DNA of 64,000 nt from Turnera subulata (taxonomy: Eukaryota > Streptophyta > Magnoliopsida > Malpighiales > Passifloraceae). The notes under the pieces were generated by a model, which worked only from the letters and a program-made list of their open reading frames with translations, ran no database searches and was not told the DNA's origin. The number at the start of each line of letters is the position of its first letter. Positions within the stretch are counted from its first letter, which is position 1. A program made the translations under genes and the position numbers. This document shows positions 1 to 9,425 of the stretch, in pieces. The DNA lies in NCBI GenBank assembly GCA_028386065.3, contig JAKUCV010002262.1, positions 45,499-109,498 of the forward strand. The letters are read 5' to 3'.

Positions 1-1004
1 ATCGGTTTCCAGTTGTCCTTGTTAGTTGTCGGTTTCTTTGATAATTGTCAGATGAGTGTCACTTGTCATTTCTTAATGAATATTGAGATATGTTGGTTGT
101 CGGCTGTGGTCGACGGTTGGGTTATTATTATTTCTAAGGGTATGTCGATACCCAGAAATCGAGATTAATGAGAATTGTTGTTGATGTGGTTACGAGTTGC
201 TGTGGTGACTGCTGTTACCGTGTTGTGTTGTGATTCTACCCGGGCTTCGGTTTGTGATGTTGATTGGGTATGGTCCGTGCTGGTTGCCGGCTACCCGGTG
301 AGCGAGGCTCACGTGATTTGAGTTTGTTTTGGTACCGGGTTAGATGATCGGCAAGCACAGTGACGGTATGTTATCATACGATGAGGAACCTCTGTTGAGT
401 ATAGTCTGTCAGAACTAGAGTATGTTCTATATAGTTTGTTGAGACTGGGTCGGATACCCAATACGTAGTCGAGTTGAGATGTCATGGTCGGGCACTAGAG
501 TATGGTACAGTCAGTACTAGGTGGTTAGTGCATTGTATAGTCTATGGGGTGGACATTTGCATAGTCTACTTTGTTCTTTGGCAGTATTGTTGTATGTGTT
601 GTTCACTACTCGTATGCCGTAATGATGTGCTCTTGTTGTTATGTATATGCTATGTTATTCATCATAGGTTAAGTGTCGGTGAGATTATGGAAATCTCACC
701 CCTCACCTGCCCCATCGGCAGGCTTCATTGTACTTCATGCAGGTATGCGTCATGGCAGGCTGCGGCATCTCCTCCGACAGATCTGGATCCATAGTTTTGC
801 ATCGAGTCAATTCATGCTTTGCTGTGATTCTTAAAAATTGCTTCCGCTGTGCTATAATTGTTATTTCACCCGAGATCGGGTAATTGATATTATCTTTGGG
901 CAGTTGGGCCGGATTATTCTGTTGTATTTACTATTTGTGCCACGTGTCGGCACTGTTGTTCAGTAAATACTGTGTATTGGGTAAATTTGGGTCGGAGTGT
1001 TTCA
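1..1004 (+). mobile_element. 3' part of a long chromovirus-type (Ty3/gypsy) LTR
   Basis: This stretch is a diverged relative of the 4-kb LTR at 41070-45036, read on the opposite strand. Shared landmarks occur in the same order: a CTCACC-rich hairpin-like segment near 700-725, a GGATCCATAG block near 785, CTTCCGCTGTGC near 840, a CACGTGTCGGCAC block near 945, and a terminal GGGTCGGAGTGTTTCA against GGGTCGGGGCGTCTCA. The LTR end is placed at the CA at 1003-1004. No primer binding site follows and no target-site duplication could be tested, because the 5' end lies outside the window. It is either a solo LTR or a truncated element. Short open frames inside it are not considered coding. Confidence 0.75.
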
Positions 1005-1235
1005 GATAATATTTATAAAAAAATACTTAGTTTAAGAATGCTAAGATAATTTAAAAAAACAAAATTTCAAGATTCCAAACGAAAAAGATATTGTTTCTTT
1101 TTTGTGGTTACTTACTAAATCTAGAATAGCTTTTAGACTCTTAAATCCAATTTAGCTTATTTAATTTGATAAAAAAAAAAAACAACTTGGCTTATTTAAC
1201 AAACGATGACCGAATTAAATTTGTATATAAACATT

Positions 1236-1732
1236 TCCGGTGGAGCTGTGAAATGCATTGAGATCAGAAAGAACACCAAGGGTGAAAGCACTCTATTGGG
1301 CCAACACTAACACGGAGAGACGAAAGCTAGGGGAGCAAATGCGATTAGTGACCTCGGTAGTCTTAGCCATAAACAATGGATACTAGGCGTTGTGCGTATC
1401 GACCCGTGTAGTGCTGTAGCTAGCAGGTTAAGTATCCCGCATGGGGAGTACGTTCGCAAGAATGAAACTCAAAGGACTTGACGAGGGCCCTCACAAGCGG
1501 TGGAGCATGTGATTTAATTCGATGCAAAACGAAAAACCTTACCAGGGCTTGACATGTCCGCGAATCCTCTTGAAAGATAGGGATGCCATCGGGAACGCGG
1601 ACATAGGTGGTGCTTGGCTACCGTCAGCTCGTGTGTAAGGTGTTGGGTTAAGTTCCGCAACGAGCGCAACCCTCGTGTTTAGTTACCACTATTGTGGAAC
1701 CCTGGTAATAAGCCTGAGGAAGGTGAGGATAA
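1236..1732 (+). pseudogene. rrn16: Nuclear insert of plastid 16S rRNA gene (NUPT), decayed
   Basis: The sequence follows the 3' half of a plastid-type 16S rRNA gene, recognised from conserved blocks such as GAAAGCTAGGGGAGC, GATACTAGGCG, GTATCGACCCGTG, CAAGCGGTGGAGCATGTG, GGGTTAAGT and CGCAACGAGCGCAACCCTCGTGTTTAG. Wording such as 'actaggcg...tgtgcgtatcgacc' is plastid rather than mitochondrial. Many differences from the expected plastid sequence are G-to-A or C-to-T changes at former CpG sites, and there are small deletions, for example in the helix after the GTGTTTAG block. This is the pattern of an old, methylated nuclear copy. It cannot make a functional rRNA and should not be taken for a bacterial contaminant. 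Confidence 0.92.
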
Positions 1733-1763
1733 CATACGAATGTAGAAATTAATTTTAAATTAA

Positions 1764-1822
1764 GGGGATGTAGCTCATATGGTAGAGTTGTTTCTTTGGT
1801 TAATTGATCGAATTGGGATTTT
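1764..1822 (+). pseudogene. tRNA-Ala-like relic or SINE head
   Basis: GGGGATGTAGCTCA-ATGGTAGAG at 1764-1787 matches the 5' half of a plant nuclear tRNA-Ala (acceptor, D arm, A box). A B-box-like GATCGAATT follows at 1806, but about 10 bases too close for a normal anticodon arm, and no 3' acceptor half is visible. It could be a damaged tRNA, a tRNA-derived SINE head, or a diverged relic of plastid trnA, since it lies just beyond the 16S insert. It is not a working tRNA. Confidence 0.35.
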
Positions 1823-2027
1823 AGAAAAGTTACACCCATAGCAAAACAAAACTTTTTCCCCGCTACTTTATTAATTAGTTGACTAGAGGACGGTAACTAT
1901 GGATTACAAAATTAGATATTTGAATGCAAAAATGAACACATCCTGTCGCCGCTTGCTTCATTTGATCGTGATGACATAATTTTGTCCAAATTCTTGTTAT
2001 TTTGTGCAGATTATAGGGTATTGGTGC

Positions 2028-2174
2028 TCATGCTTCAGGGTTCCTCAGGTAGAAAAGCACCGCGATCAAGACCACCACCAAGAATATCGACACCGTCTTG
2101 GCCACTGGCGTGAACAGCGACATCGTCATGGTCACTGGCCTAGTTTCTTCCATTCTCGCCGTCTCTGTTTCCAT
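2028..2174 (-). pseudogene. POD-3: first-exon relic of a class III peroxidase
   Basis: On the minus strand an ATG at 2174 opens a 48-codon frame that is homologous to the N-terminal anchor of the peroxidases at 15221 and 55960. It shows the same hydrophobic core (VVVLIAVLFYLRNP) preceded by a charged start. The frame stops (TGA, 2028-2030) where POD-1 and POD-2 continue into the catalytic domain, and nothing resembling the distal-histidine segment or exons 2-4 follows. The relic also keeps the upstream peroxidase promoter. It could at most encode a membrane-anchor micropeptide; a pseudogene is more likely. Confidence 0.8.
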
Positions 2175-2380
2175 TTCTCTCTCTAGCTAAAGAAGTATTA
2201 GCAGAAAAGGATTTCTCTTTCTAGCTAAAGAAGTAGTAGTAGAAAAGGAATGTAGAGAAAGAGAGGAGAGAAGAGTGAGCGCGGGAACTGGTTAGGAGTC
2301 AGTTACTCGGTTTGCGAATTGACTTAAGCGCCCCCTGGCCATTATATTGGCTGGCTGGGGGGTTTGGGTATCATGTGGGT
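2175..2380 (-). promoter_or_regulatory. Peroxidase promoter/5' UTR copy of POD-3
   Basis: The segment holds the CTTCTTTAGCTAG leader, a CT-rich (GAGA on the plus strand) tract and the block CCCTGGCC-TTATA-TGG that also lies upstream of POD-2 (near 55810), at 6860 and at 17310. It therefore marks the edge of the duplicated unit. The 36-base leader/CT segment is itself repeated (agctaaagaagta at 2185 and 2223). Confidence 0.7.
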
Positions 2381-3340
2381 TTCTTCCATTCCACATTTCT
2401 AATTAACTAGAATTTTCCGTTGAATATTATCAAGCGGACCTTGGTGGATATGCCACGTGTGAGCACGAGAGCAATCGTTCAATTTTTTTAGGTGCTCTTT
2501 GAATTTTTCTGGTTGAGAGCTTCTGGCTGCTATTTTTTTTTTCCGCGGGACCAACCTGGCTGCTCTTTAAATAGCCCATCAAAATTAAGTGACAATGATC
2601 ATTAGCCTAACTTTCATTTATGCACACAGATTATGAAAGATTTGGCAAGGTGGTGACCACACCACACCTTATCTATTTATTAATTCCTCAGAAGTTCTGA
2701 CTATGTGGCTATGCGCTCGACATCTTTATATATAGATAAAGTTTATTTTATATGTAGAAATTTTCTTCACCGAATAAAAATATATACAGATAAATCTTGT
2801 TACATGTTATAGGAACTAGTTTTATTATAATGATTATGGGTTGTCTGAATGTAAATACTTTTTTGGAACTAGTTACAAGCAAATCTTTTTTTGGATAGAA
2901 TTATGTATTGTGCCCTTTTTTTTTATAGAATTTTGTATTTTGTCGAGTTTTCGCAATCCTTTATTCCAATTTGGATTAGGATTTGTTTTTTTCCCCTAGA
3001 AGATTAACCTAAAAATTAAAAACATAATAAAAATATTGCTAAAATATATACATATCATGCCTCGGATTCAGTGCGTAAAACTTTCACTCTCCGGAGACCA
3101 AAAAATCCCACAAAAGGCAGCTTGACTACATGCTATACAGATATATAATATGTATTTTTGGATAGAATTATGTATTTTGTCCCTTTTTTTGATAGAATTA
3201 TGTATTTTGTGAGTTTTTGCAATCCTTTTTCCAACTTGGATTAGAATTTCTTGTATCCTACACTCTTGTCATCAAAGTAATGTCACCAATCAATACAGAA
3301 TTTTTCTTGCGTTTTTTCTGCGTCTTACTTTTCCAACTTC
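2381..3340. other. AT-rich upstream region of TLP-A with an internal direct repeat
   Basis: No gene is seen. A block of about 100 bp is present twice, near 2885-2990 and 3152-3250 (GGATAGAATTATGTATT..., CGCAATCC-TT..., TTGGATTAG), the second copy adjoining the TLP-A start. Equivalent CAATCCTTT...AGGATT blocks precede TLP-B and TLP-C, but the TATATATA box found there is missing here. The promoter of this pseudogene therefore appears to have decayed too. Confidence 0.6.
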
Positions 3341-5194
3341 ATGGCTCTGATGATCCAACGTGCTCTAATCATTTTGCTTCTTGTTATTCTGATTAACCCA
3401 GGTATTATTTCTTCGTTGTTTGTCTTTGTGATTTGTGTAACTTTGCATTTGTTTTTGTTTTTTATGAGACTTTGCATTGTTTTCTGTTGATTCTCTATTG
3501 ATTTTCATATCTCTCTACTGCTTGAGCCGCGCTGCTCCTGAACACTACAATGGTGGTTGGCACCATTCTTTGCAATTATATTTCGTTTTTGTTTTCCTCA
3601 ATGAGTGTCAACATAAAATTACAATGTCGTTTTGCCTAGTTTATTAGGTATATAATTGGTCCAAGTTTGCATGTAAACGAGATGTTTTCTTTCATTAACT
3701 CTTTGATTGACTTTGTTCTTTTATTTACTCTCTCTCTGATAATTGACTTGTATGATTTATCCATGATAGGTCAATCATCCCTCGAAGTATAACTGTCCTT
3801 TCACAATCTGGCCAACTACACGGCCAGGTTACTCAGAACTCTCAGTGACTAGTTTTATTCTCGAACAAGGCCAATCAATCACTCTAGAAGTTCCTAATGA
3901 TTGGTCAGGCAGCATATGGGGCGAACTTCTTGCAACCAAAATCCTTCCGGAGATTTGACATGTGCCATCGGTGATTTCAACTCCTCCTCCGTTAGATGGC
4001 TCGGCAAAAGACCGGCCTTGCCGATAACTCGTGCAGAGCCGTCTCGGATAAATTCGGGGCCCGGAGCGAGAATAAAAATAGGGGCCCCTTATTACAAGAT
4101 AAAGAACACAGATCTGGGTTTGTTATGCTTGAAACGACTCAAGCCCATCACTGTAAAGTATGCAGAGCTTGAATATGGAGGTTATAGTTGACGTGAGGGG
4201 TTTCATATCTTCTTCTCCATTATCTGAGAGTGCAAGCAATACAAAAAGGTGAGTAATAAATTTGGAAAAACAAAAAAGGAAGAAAGAGATAGATATCTTA
4301 TCGTAAATAAATTTGGGAAAACAAAAAAAGAAGAAAGAGATAGACTTTATTTGTAAGAGTAAATATAGCCTTGTATGGTAAATATAAAAAGAAACTAAAC
4401 TTTTTTTAATTAAAAACATCAGCATGTGACGTGGGACCCCATGAAGAGGGGAGCCCTGAGCTTGTGCTCATCTGACTCCCCCATTAGACGGCTCTGAACT
4501 CGTGCAAGGTTACACCTAGCTCGTCTAGATCCCTCTGCACAAGACTTCTACGAAGTCAACCTGGCTGATGGCTACAACCTTCCAGTGGTGATTAGACCGA
4601 AAGGTGGAAGTGGCAATGTCTGTGTTTCTACAGGATGTGTTCAAGATCTGAACACGCAATGTCCTCCTGAGCTTAAGGTTGTCGGTGATGATGGGGTTAC
4701 TACTATCGCATGTAAGAGTGCCTGTCTTGCTTTTGGGACGGATGGATATTGTTGGAATGATGACGGTGGCGTTTCGAGTTCTTACGGCCAATTCTTTAAG
4801 CATGCATGTCCTCGTGCTCGGACCCATACTTTCGATACTTTGAATAATTTGTTTTCATGTGTCAATGCTGATTACCTACCTAATCACCTTCTGTCCTGCC
4901 AATCCATTCAGGTGAGTAATTATTTTATTTCTCATATATATTGATGGATCGACTAAATATAAAATTTTTATGATTTGTCATAGTTATTGTCTCTTGTGGT
5001 TGCAGTAGCACACGCGTAAACAAAAAGGAAGGTGCACCAAGAGCATCGTTGAGAATAAGCCTAGTATCAACAACCAGAATGTACCAATCTCGTTTCCTAC
5101 CTCTCAGGCCACATCAACATATTTCTCAAGAGGAGGTTCCCTCGTCACCAATGCTGCAATTTGGACAGCTTTGGCAGCTTTGACAATTTTCTAA
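3341..5194 (+). pseudogene. TLP-A: thaumatin-like protein pseudogene
   Basis: Exon 1 (3341-3401) encodes a signal peptide of about 20 residues and ends in phase 1 before GTATT. Exon 2 runs 3770-4911 and is interrupted by a hAT element (4034-4496); exon 3 runs 5006-5194. Compared with TLP-B it has several lesions: a loss of about 13 bases near 3795 that brings a stop (GTA TAA) before the first Cys, the hAT insertion, a 4-base insertion near 4880 (ACCTACCTAATC), and a one-base deletion near 5042 in exon 3. Splice borders are still recognisable. It is most similar to TLP-B, from which it differs mainly by these breaks. Confidence 0.9.
4034..4496. mobile_element. Non-autonomous hAT element (Tip100-like ends) in TLP-A exon 2
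   Basis: The element is 463 bp and is bounded by inverted CAGAGCCGTCT and AGACGGCTCTG. An 8-bp target duplication AACTCGTG lies on each side (4026-4033 and 4497-4504). The intact paralogue TLP-B carries this target once, uninterrupted, near 10268. The 8-bp duplication, the CAGAGCC start and the GGGGCCC run just inside the left end are typical of hAT-Tip100 relatives. No transposase is encoded. Confidence 0.93.
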
Positions 5195-5601
5195 ATTATA
5201 AAAAAGACTATACAAAAGCATTTAGCTGAAATACTTTACAGTTTTAATTTCCCTTTTTTCGTTTCATCGTGTTGTAATGGAGCAGCATATTAGGAAACAG
5301 AAGCTAGACAAAAAAAAATTGAATTTTAATATTTTTACTAGACAAATATTACTTGTCCTGTAATTCGACAAGATTTTTCTTCCGATAATGGAAAAGAATT
5401 AATTCTTTTTAACGGATGAGGTACACGGATCCGGCGGATCCGGCTGGGGGATTCGGCTTTTGATAATGGGCCTTAGTAGTTGGTCCCAATAGTGCGTTTC
5501 TAGTGGGTTATCATAAACGAGAACGTCGAGATTCAGCAACCCCGTCCACACATTATTAAGACAACCACGCAAATTATTTGATATCTATGGGTTAATCTAT
5601 A
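5195..5601. other. TLP-A 3' flank
   Basis: This is the TLP-A 3' untranslated region, with a TTGTAATGGAGC block shared with TLP-B (near 11030). It is followed by AT-rich sequence and a short GC patch with two GGATCCGGC copies near 5427. No gene seen. Confidence 0.6.
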
Positions 5602-6354
5602 TCTATACTATATATAAAGCACTGAAGAAAAAAGCACCGAAATTAAAAGATAAAGATCTCCCCAGTTGTTTTATTATTATATTTTAATTAATGGCTTAAC
5701 AGTCTATACTTATCATATATAAAAATACGAACTTTGAAAAAATAGAGCACCGAAATTGAAAGACATAAATACCCTATTTATTTTATTATTATATTTAAAT
5801 TAATGGCTTAATAGTCTATACTTTAATACTAACCGTATATAAAAGTACGAACTCTGAAAAGAAGAGCACCGAAATTGAAAGATACAAATATCCCTATTTA
5901 TTTTATTATTATATTTTAATTAATGGCTTAAAAAGTCTATTATTACAATAGCGCTTGTTTATTCGGTTTTTAATGTTATTTTTCTGTAATGAAAAAATTA
6001 ATAGGTGAGCCACAGTGCATCTCCATCAATAAATTACAAGAAAAAAATGCAGAAAAATGAAAAGAAATTTAATCTTAAAGTATTGGTGATGAGGCAAAAC
6101 TTTATAGATTCCTAAATCAATGAAACATTAGAGGGTGAAAGATCGAAAGTTATTTTTGTAGATAATAAGGTAAAAAAAAATGCACATCTATTATTTATTA
6201 TATTTAATAGTATTTTAACTAGACAAATAATATTCATATTTTAATATTAATTTTTGGAGACAAAAGTTACTCCATCATGGATGTAACTGACAAAAGGACC
6301 ATAAAGTTATTTCTAAACATAACAAAATTATACCACGTCGTGCACCAAAACTAG
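5602..6354 (+). mobile_element. Possible small non-autonomous Helitron
   Basis: The left end TCTATACTATATATAAAGC matches the typical plant Helitron 5' terminus. The right end is CTAG, preceded by a short CCAC-GTC-GTG hairpin-like motif. The flanks are A (5601) and T (6355), as expected for insertion between A and T without a target duplication. The interior is AT-rich and begins with a tandem repeat. No Rep/helicase is present. The hairpin is weak, so the right border is uncertain. Confidence 0.45.
5633..5945 (+). repeat. Three-unit tandem repeat of about 110-120 bp
   Basis: Units begin near 5633, 5744 and 5863, each with AGCACCGAAATT-AAAGA. Each also contains TTTATTATTATATTT and AATTAATGGCTTAA-AGTCTAT. 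The linker TATAAAA-TACGAACT between units resembles the left terminus of the surrounding element, so the repeat looks like repeated duplication of the element's own 5' end. Confidence 0.85.
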
Positions 6355-6789
6355 TTAATAGTTAAAAGGAGTAGTAGTAGATAACCTCTAAGCGCAGAAA
6401 ATCCATTAATGTCCATATCGAAGCACTGTCGATCGGATTTTGATAACAAATGGTTTAAAGGATCAACAAGTGCTAGTGAGTCCACGACTTTGCTAATCTT
6501 CAAACTAATTCCAATCAACCAAAAGTTGCATACCCGGGCACAGAGGGGCATTGTTAAGAATCAATGACTACAGAATCTTTCTTTTTCTTTTAGGATTTTA
6601 ATTCTTTAATATCATTGTAGAGGATAACCTAAGGATTTCCATCCGTTTGGACATATCAACTTAGTCCCATTAATACAATTGAAGGCTAGTTAACAAAGAT
6701 GACTAGCCGTACTGCAACAGAAAGCAGGAAAAAGACAAATCCATGCTTCAAAAATTTAAATGAAGACATGAGTTAGCAATGACGTGGGA
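6355..6789. other. Intergenic, no feature seen
   Basis: AT-rich sequence without a convincing frame, repeat or homology to the rest of the window. The 66-codon open frame on the minus strand is not supported by anything else. Confidence 0.5.
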
Positions 6790-7574
6790 ATGAAAGGTAG
6801 ATGCTAATGTTAGGTTAGCGAAATGGTGAGGAGGCAGTTAGGTTAGCGAAATGACTAAAACCCCCCTGGCCGTTATAATGGTTAGGTTTTGAATATTTTT
6901 CGCTTCGCTTTTTTATTTTTCTGCTCTGGGGAGGAGGAGAGTCGTGTGGCTGGGTTACTACGTTTGAGGGCCCATTCCTATTAGGTATTTCATTTGGGTC
7001 GAGATATCTTTTTTACTTATATTGGGTTATTAATGGGCCCAAATAGGCCAGGTCTCTGTTCAGCTAGAATGATCCACATAAGATGATTAAATTGTGAAAT
7101 GGGCTTGTTTGCCTGAAAGGTTAAGGGAGAAGTCTTGATACCTTCTGTTGATATATATATAAAAAAACAACAAAAAAGAAAAAGAAAAAGAAAAGAAAAT
7201 TGTGCACATAAAATGCAGGTAATTATTATTTATTAGCATTACCATTCTAATAAAAAATTATAATTATTATTAGTATTACCATTTAACATTATAATTTACA
7301 CTATGATACTTGATTTTATTTTTTTACTATTTTTAAAAATTATTTTATATTTATTTTATATTTCATGACTAATTTTTTAAGAATAATCATATCATATGTT
7401 ATCATACCACGTGTGCACAAAATCTAGTAACTAATTTTGAAAATGAACATAGTTGGTGCATGGCATGTCGTTCGGTTCATCCCAACCCCCAATTGAATCA
7501 CCCTGGTTCAGTGAGCATAACTTTGATTTTAAAAAATCGTCTCGAAAATTTTTCACATTTTCTCTCCATCGAGA
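6790..7574. other. Duplicated peroxidase-promoter / SCI1-upstream intergenic segment
   Basis: The left part repeats the POD-2 upstream region (55780-55860) in reverse orientation, including the GTTAGGTTAGCGAAATG motif, which occurs twice here (near 6808 and 6839). The rest matches 17290-18614 almost throughout: the GGTTACTACGTTTGAGG block, an AT-rich middle, the TACCACGTGTGCA block and GTTGGTGCATGGCATGTCGTTCG. It is thus one copy of the spacer between a divergent peroxidase and SCI1. In this copy the peroxidase body is missing. Confidence 0.8.
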
Positions 7575-7644
7575 ATGGGAGGCGACAGGAAGACGAAGAA
7601 GAGTAAAACCAAGAGAAGCCCTTCTCTCACATCATCCTCGGAAG
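7575..7644 (+). pseudogene. SCI1-like exon 1, isolated copy (reading frame intact)
   Basis: ATG at 7575 opens 23 codons plus one base rich in Lys, Arg and Ser (MGGDRKTKKSKTKRSPSLTS...), ending before GTGATG in phase 1. It matches exon 1 of the full copy at 18615-18685, where one extra base breaks the frame. Exons 2-4 are absent downstream, so this is an isolated first exon in a truncated duplicate. It matters because it preserves the exon-1 frame that the longer copy has lost. Confidence 0.8.
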
Positions 7645-8231
7645 GTGATGCTCTGTCCTCTTTCTCTTTTTTTTTTCTTTTTTTCTTCCCCACGGGACCT
7701 TTCTGCTTGTTTCCATAGAAAACGCTGGAAAAAAAAGAAGCTGGTGTCTATGTTACGTGTTGGCTCAGAATATTATTATCTTCCAATTTAAGTCCTATAT
7801 GTGTATTTTTACCCAAAAAAAATGTCCTATATGTGTATAAGTGGCCTTTTCTATTAGCTAATGGCAGCGATGTGTATAAGTGGCCTTTTCTATTAGCTAA
7901 TGGCAGCAAGAGAATTCGAGCTGGCTATGTTTTGTAGGGAACTTTTTTCTAACAGTCACCTACCCGAAGACAAATATTTTCCAATTGTTCCCGTTTTCAA
8001 TGTTTACTTTTTCCCTAACCACTGAAACAAAAGAAATATTTACCTTGGAATACTACAGCAGCAATACGGCAAGACGGGTGGTACCATAAAAACGCAAAAC
8101 ACCCCGGAGGAAATGGGTTCTATAAGGCTATAGCAGTGTGCGACTGTGCTATATTGGCAAAGAGATTGTGGGCTGGGAAAACTGAAAGTGTTCACCCAAT
8201 CCATATCAAAGCCCCAGTTTATGGATTTGCC
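7645..8231. other. SCI1 intron-1-like sequence joined to a PPR start relic
   Basis: The first part continues like intron 1 of the SCI1 copy at 18686. Near 7918-7950, GCTGGCTATGTTTTGTAGGGAACTTTTT matches the start region of PPR-1 (near 36870). This is a rearrangement point where SCI1 sequence was joined to a PPR start that is then lost. Nothing else is seen up to the LINE. Confidence 0.55.
7831..7908 (+). repeat. Two tandem 39-bp units
   Basis: The unit ATGTGTATAAGTGGCCTTTT plus CTATTAGCTAATGGCAGC occurs twice in direct succession. The paralogous intron at 18770-18800 has it once, so this is a local duplication in this copy. Confidence 0.9.
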
Positions 8232-8246
8232 CCCGTTTGGAGGTTT

Positions 8247-8933
8247 TTTTTTTTTTTGAGAATTAATCAATTTCATTACGGAATGGTTAGGAGAATCCTA
8301 ACAAAGATGAATACAATGTAGAAGTAAAGCAGGCTTTAGAAAAGCCTGAATCAGACAATTACAAACAGAAAAACCTATCAAACAGGAGCTGGGATTTTTA
8401 GACCCCAGAATGTACACAAAGACTGCAACTCTAGAGATAAAGGTCTAGGTTTCAAGTTGGACAAACCACAAAACCGCAGTTTTACATGAGCACATACAGC
8501 AGCAAAGATTGCATCTGGAGGCTGAAAACAGTGAGTGAAGTGTCGAGTATTCCTCTCCCTCCAGATATGATATATACAGGCACACCAAAGAAGTCGTAGG
8601 ATCATGGACTTAACATTCTTCTTCTGCAGGAATTTTTGCGCCCAAAGAAATTCAGCTGACCAGGAACTTACAGTTCTGCGCATATTACAAAGAGAGAGTA
8701 GTCGAGTCCAAATTTCTGCCGTGTAAGGACAAGCAAAGAATAAATGGTCTCTTGATTCCTCCGGGTAAGAGCAGAAAAGAGAAGAGGCATCAGTGACAAT
8801 CCCCCAATCATGTAGTCTCTTTCTAGTGGCTAGACGATTAAGAACAGCCAACCAGGATATAAAACTATGCCGAGGAATGTGGCCAGCAGACCATAATAGC
8901 TTAAACCATGAGACCCGAGGCTTTTTTAAACCT
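8247..8933 (-). mobile_element. 5'-truncated L1-type LINE
   Basis: The minus-strand frame 8378-8977 encodes the end of a plant LINE ORF2, the zinc-binding region after the reverse transcriptase (HSFISWLAVLNRLATRKRL..., C..C..H..C pattern with SRDHLFFACPYTAEIWTRLL). The poly(A) tail appears as a T run at 8244-8257. A 15-bp target duplication CCCGTTTGGAGGTTT flanks it (8232-8246 and 8934-8948). Only about 690 bp of the 3' end was inserted. It belongs to the same family as the LINE at 62399-63177. Confidence 0.92.
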
Positions 8934-8948
8934 CCCGTTTGGAGGTTT

Positions 8949-9425
8949 GCTTCTGGATCTAATGGTGGCAGGTGCAATTGTGAGTATATCTCATGTTGCC
9001 CGGTTAACTAACTGGAAAGCTCACAGTGCTGGTTGAAACATTTTGTGTTTGGTTAGAAGAGCCACCTGATTTTCTATTGTAATTAAGTTCATGTCATGCT
9101 CTGCGTCGTTTGTAAACTGCTCTTTAGCAGACCTTCCAGTTTAGAGAAATAGATGTGCAATCGCCCAATACATTTAAGCTGTAAAGAAGGTAACGTTTTA
9201 AAAAACTTATGGTTAGCTAGTTACAAGCAAATCCTTTTTCTATCCAGTAAAGGATTACAAGCAAATCCTTCTTCGATTATGTCTTTCTCTAGCTTCGCAA
9301 TCCTTTATCCGACTAGGATTATAATCGTACCTCTATACGTATATATATAACATTGTCACCTAACTAATATCACCACTCTCCTACTCATAAATTTTTTTCC
9401 TGCGTCTTACTTTTCCAACTACCAT
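8949..9425 (+). promoter_or_regulatory. TLP-B upstream region with TATA box
   Basis: A TATATATAA box lies at 9342-9350, about 80 bp before the ATG. Just upstream is an inverted AATCCTTTATCC/GGATT arrangement and two copies of ACAAGCAAATCCTT (near 9222 and 9252). The same elements precede TLP-C (TATA at 21916-21925). This suggests that a shared TLP promoter is retained. Confidence 0.6.

Noticed and set aside
474..794. 106-codon open frame
   Set aside because: It lies within the LTR-related stretch 1-1004, is Cys/Tyr/Val-rich without motif, and has no homologue in the related LTR.
1648..1839. 63-codon minus-strand frame
   Set aside because: It is antisense across the plastid 16S insert and the tRNA-like relic; accidental.
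7390..7430. Helitron-like 3' end (ACCACGTGTGCACAAAATCTAGT), also near 18430
   Set aside because: No matching 5' terminus was found upstream, and the motif is part of the duplicated spacer; evidence too thin.
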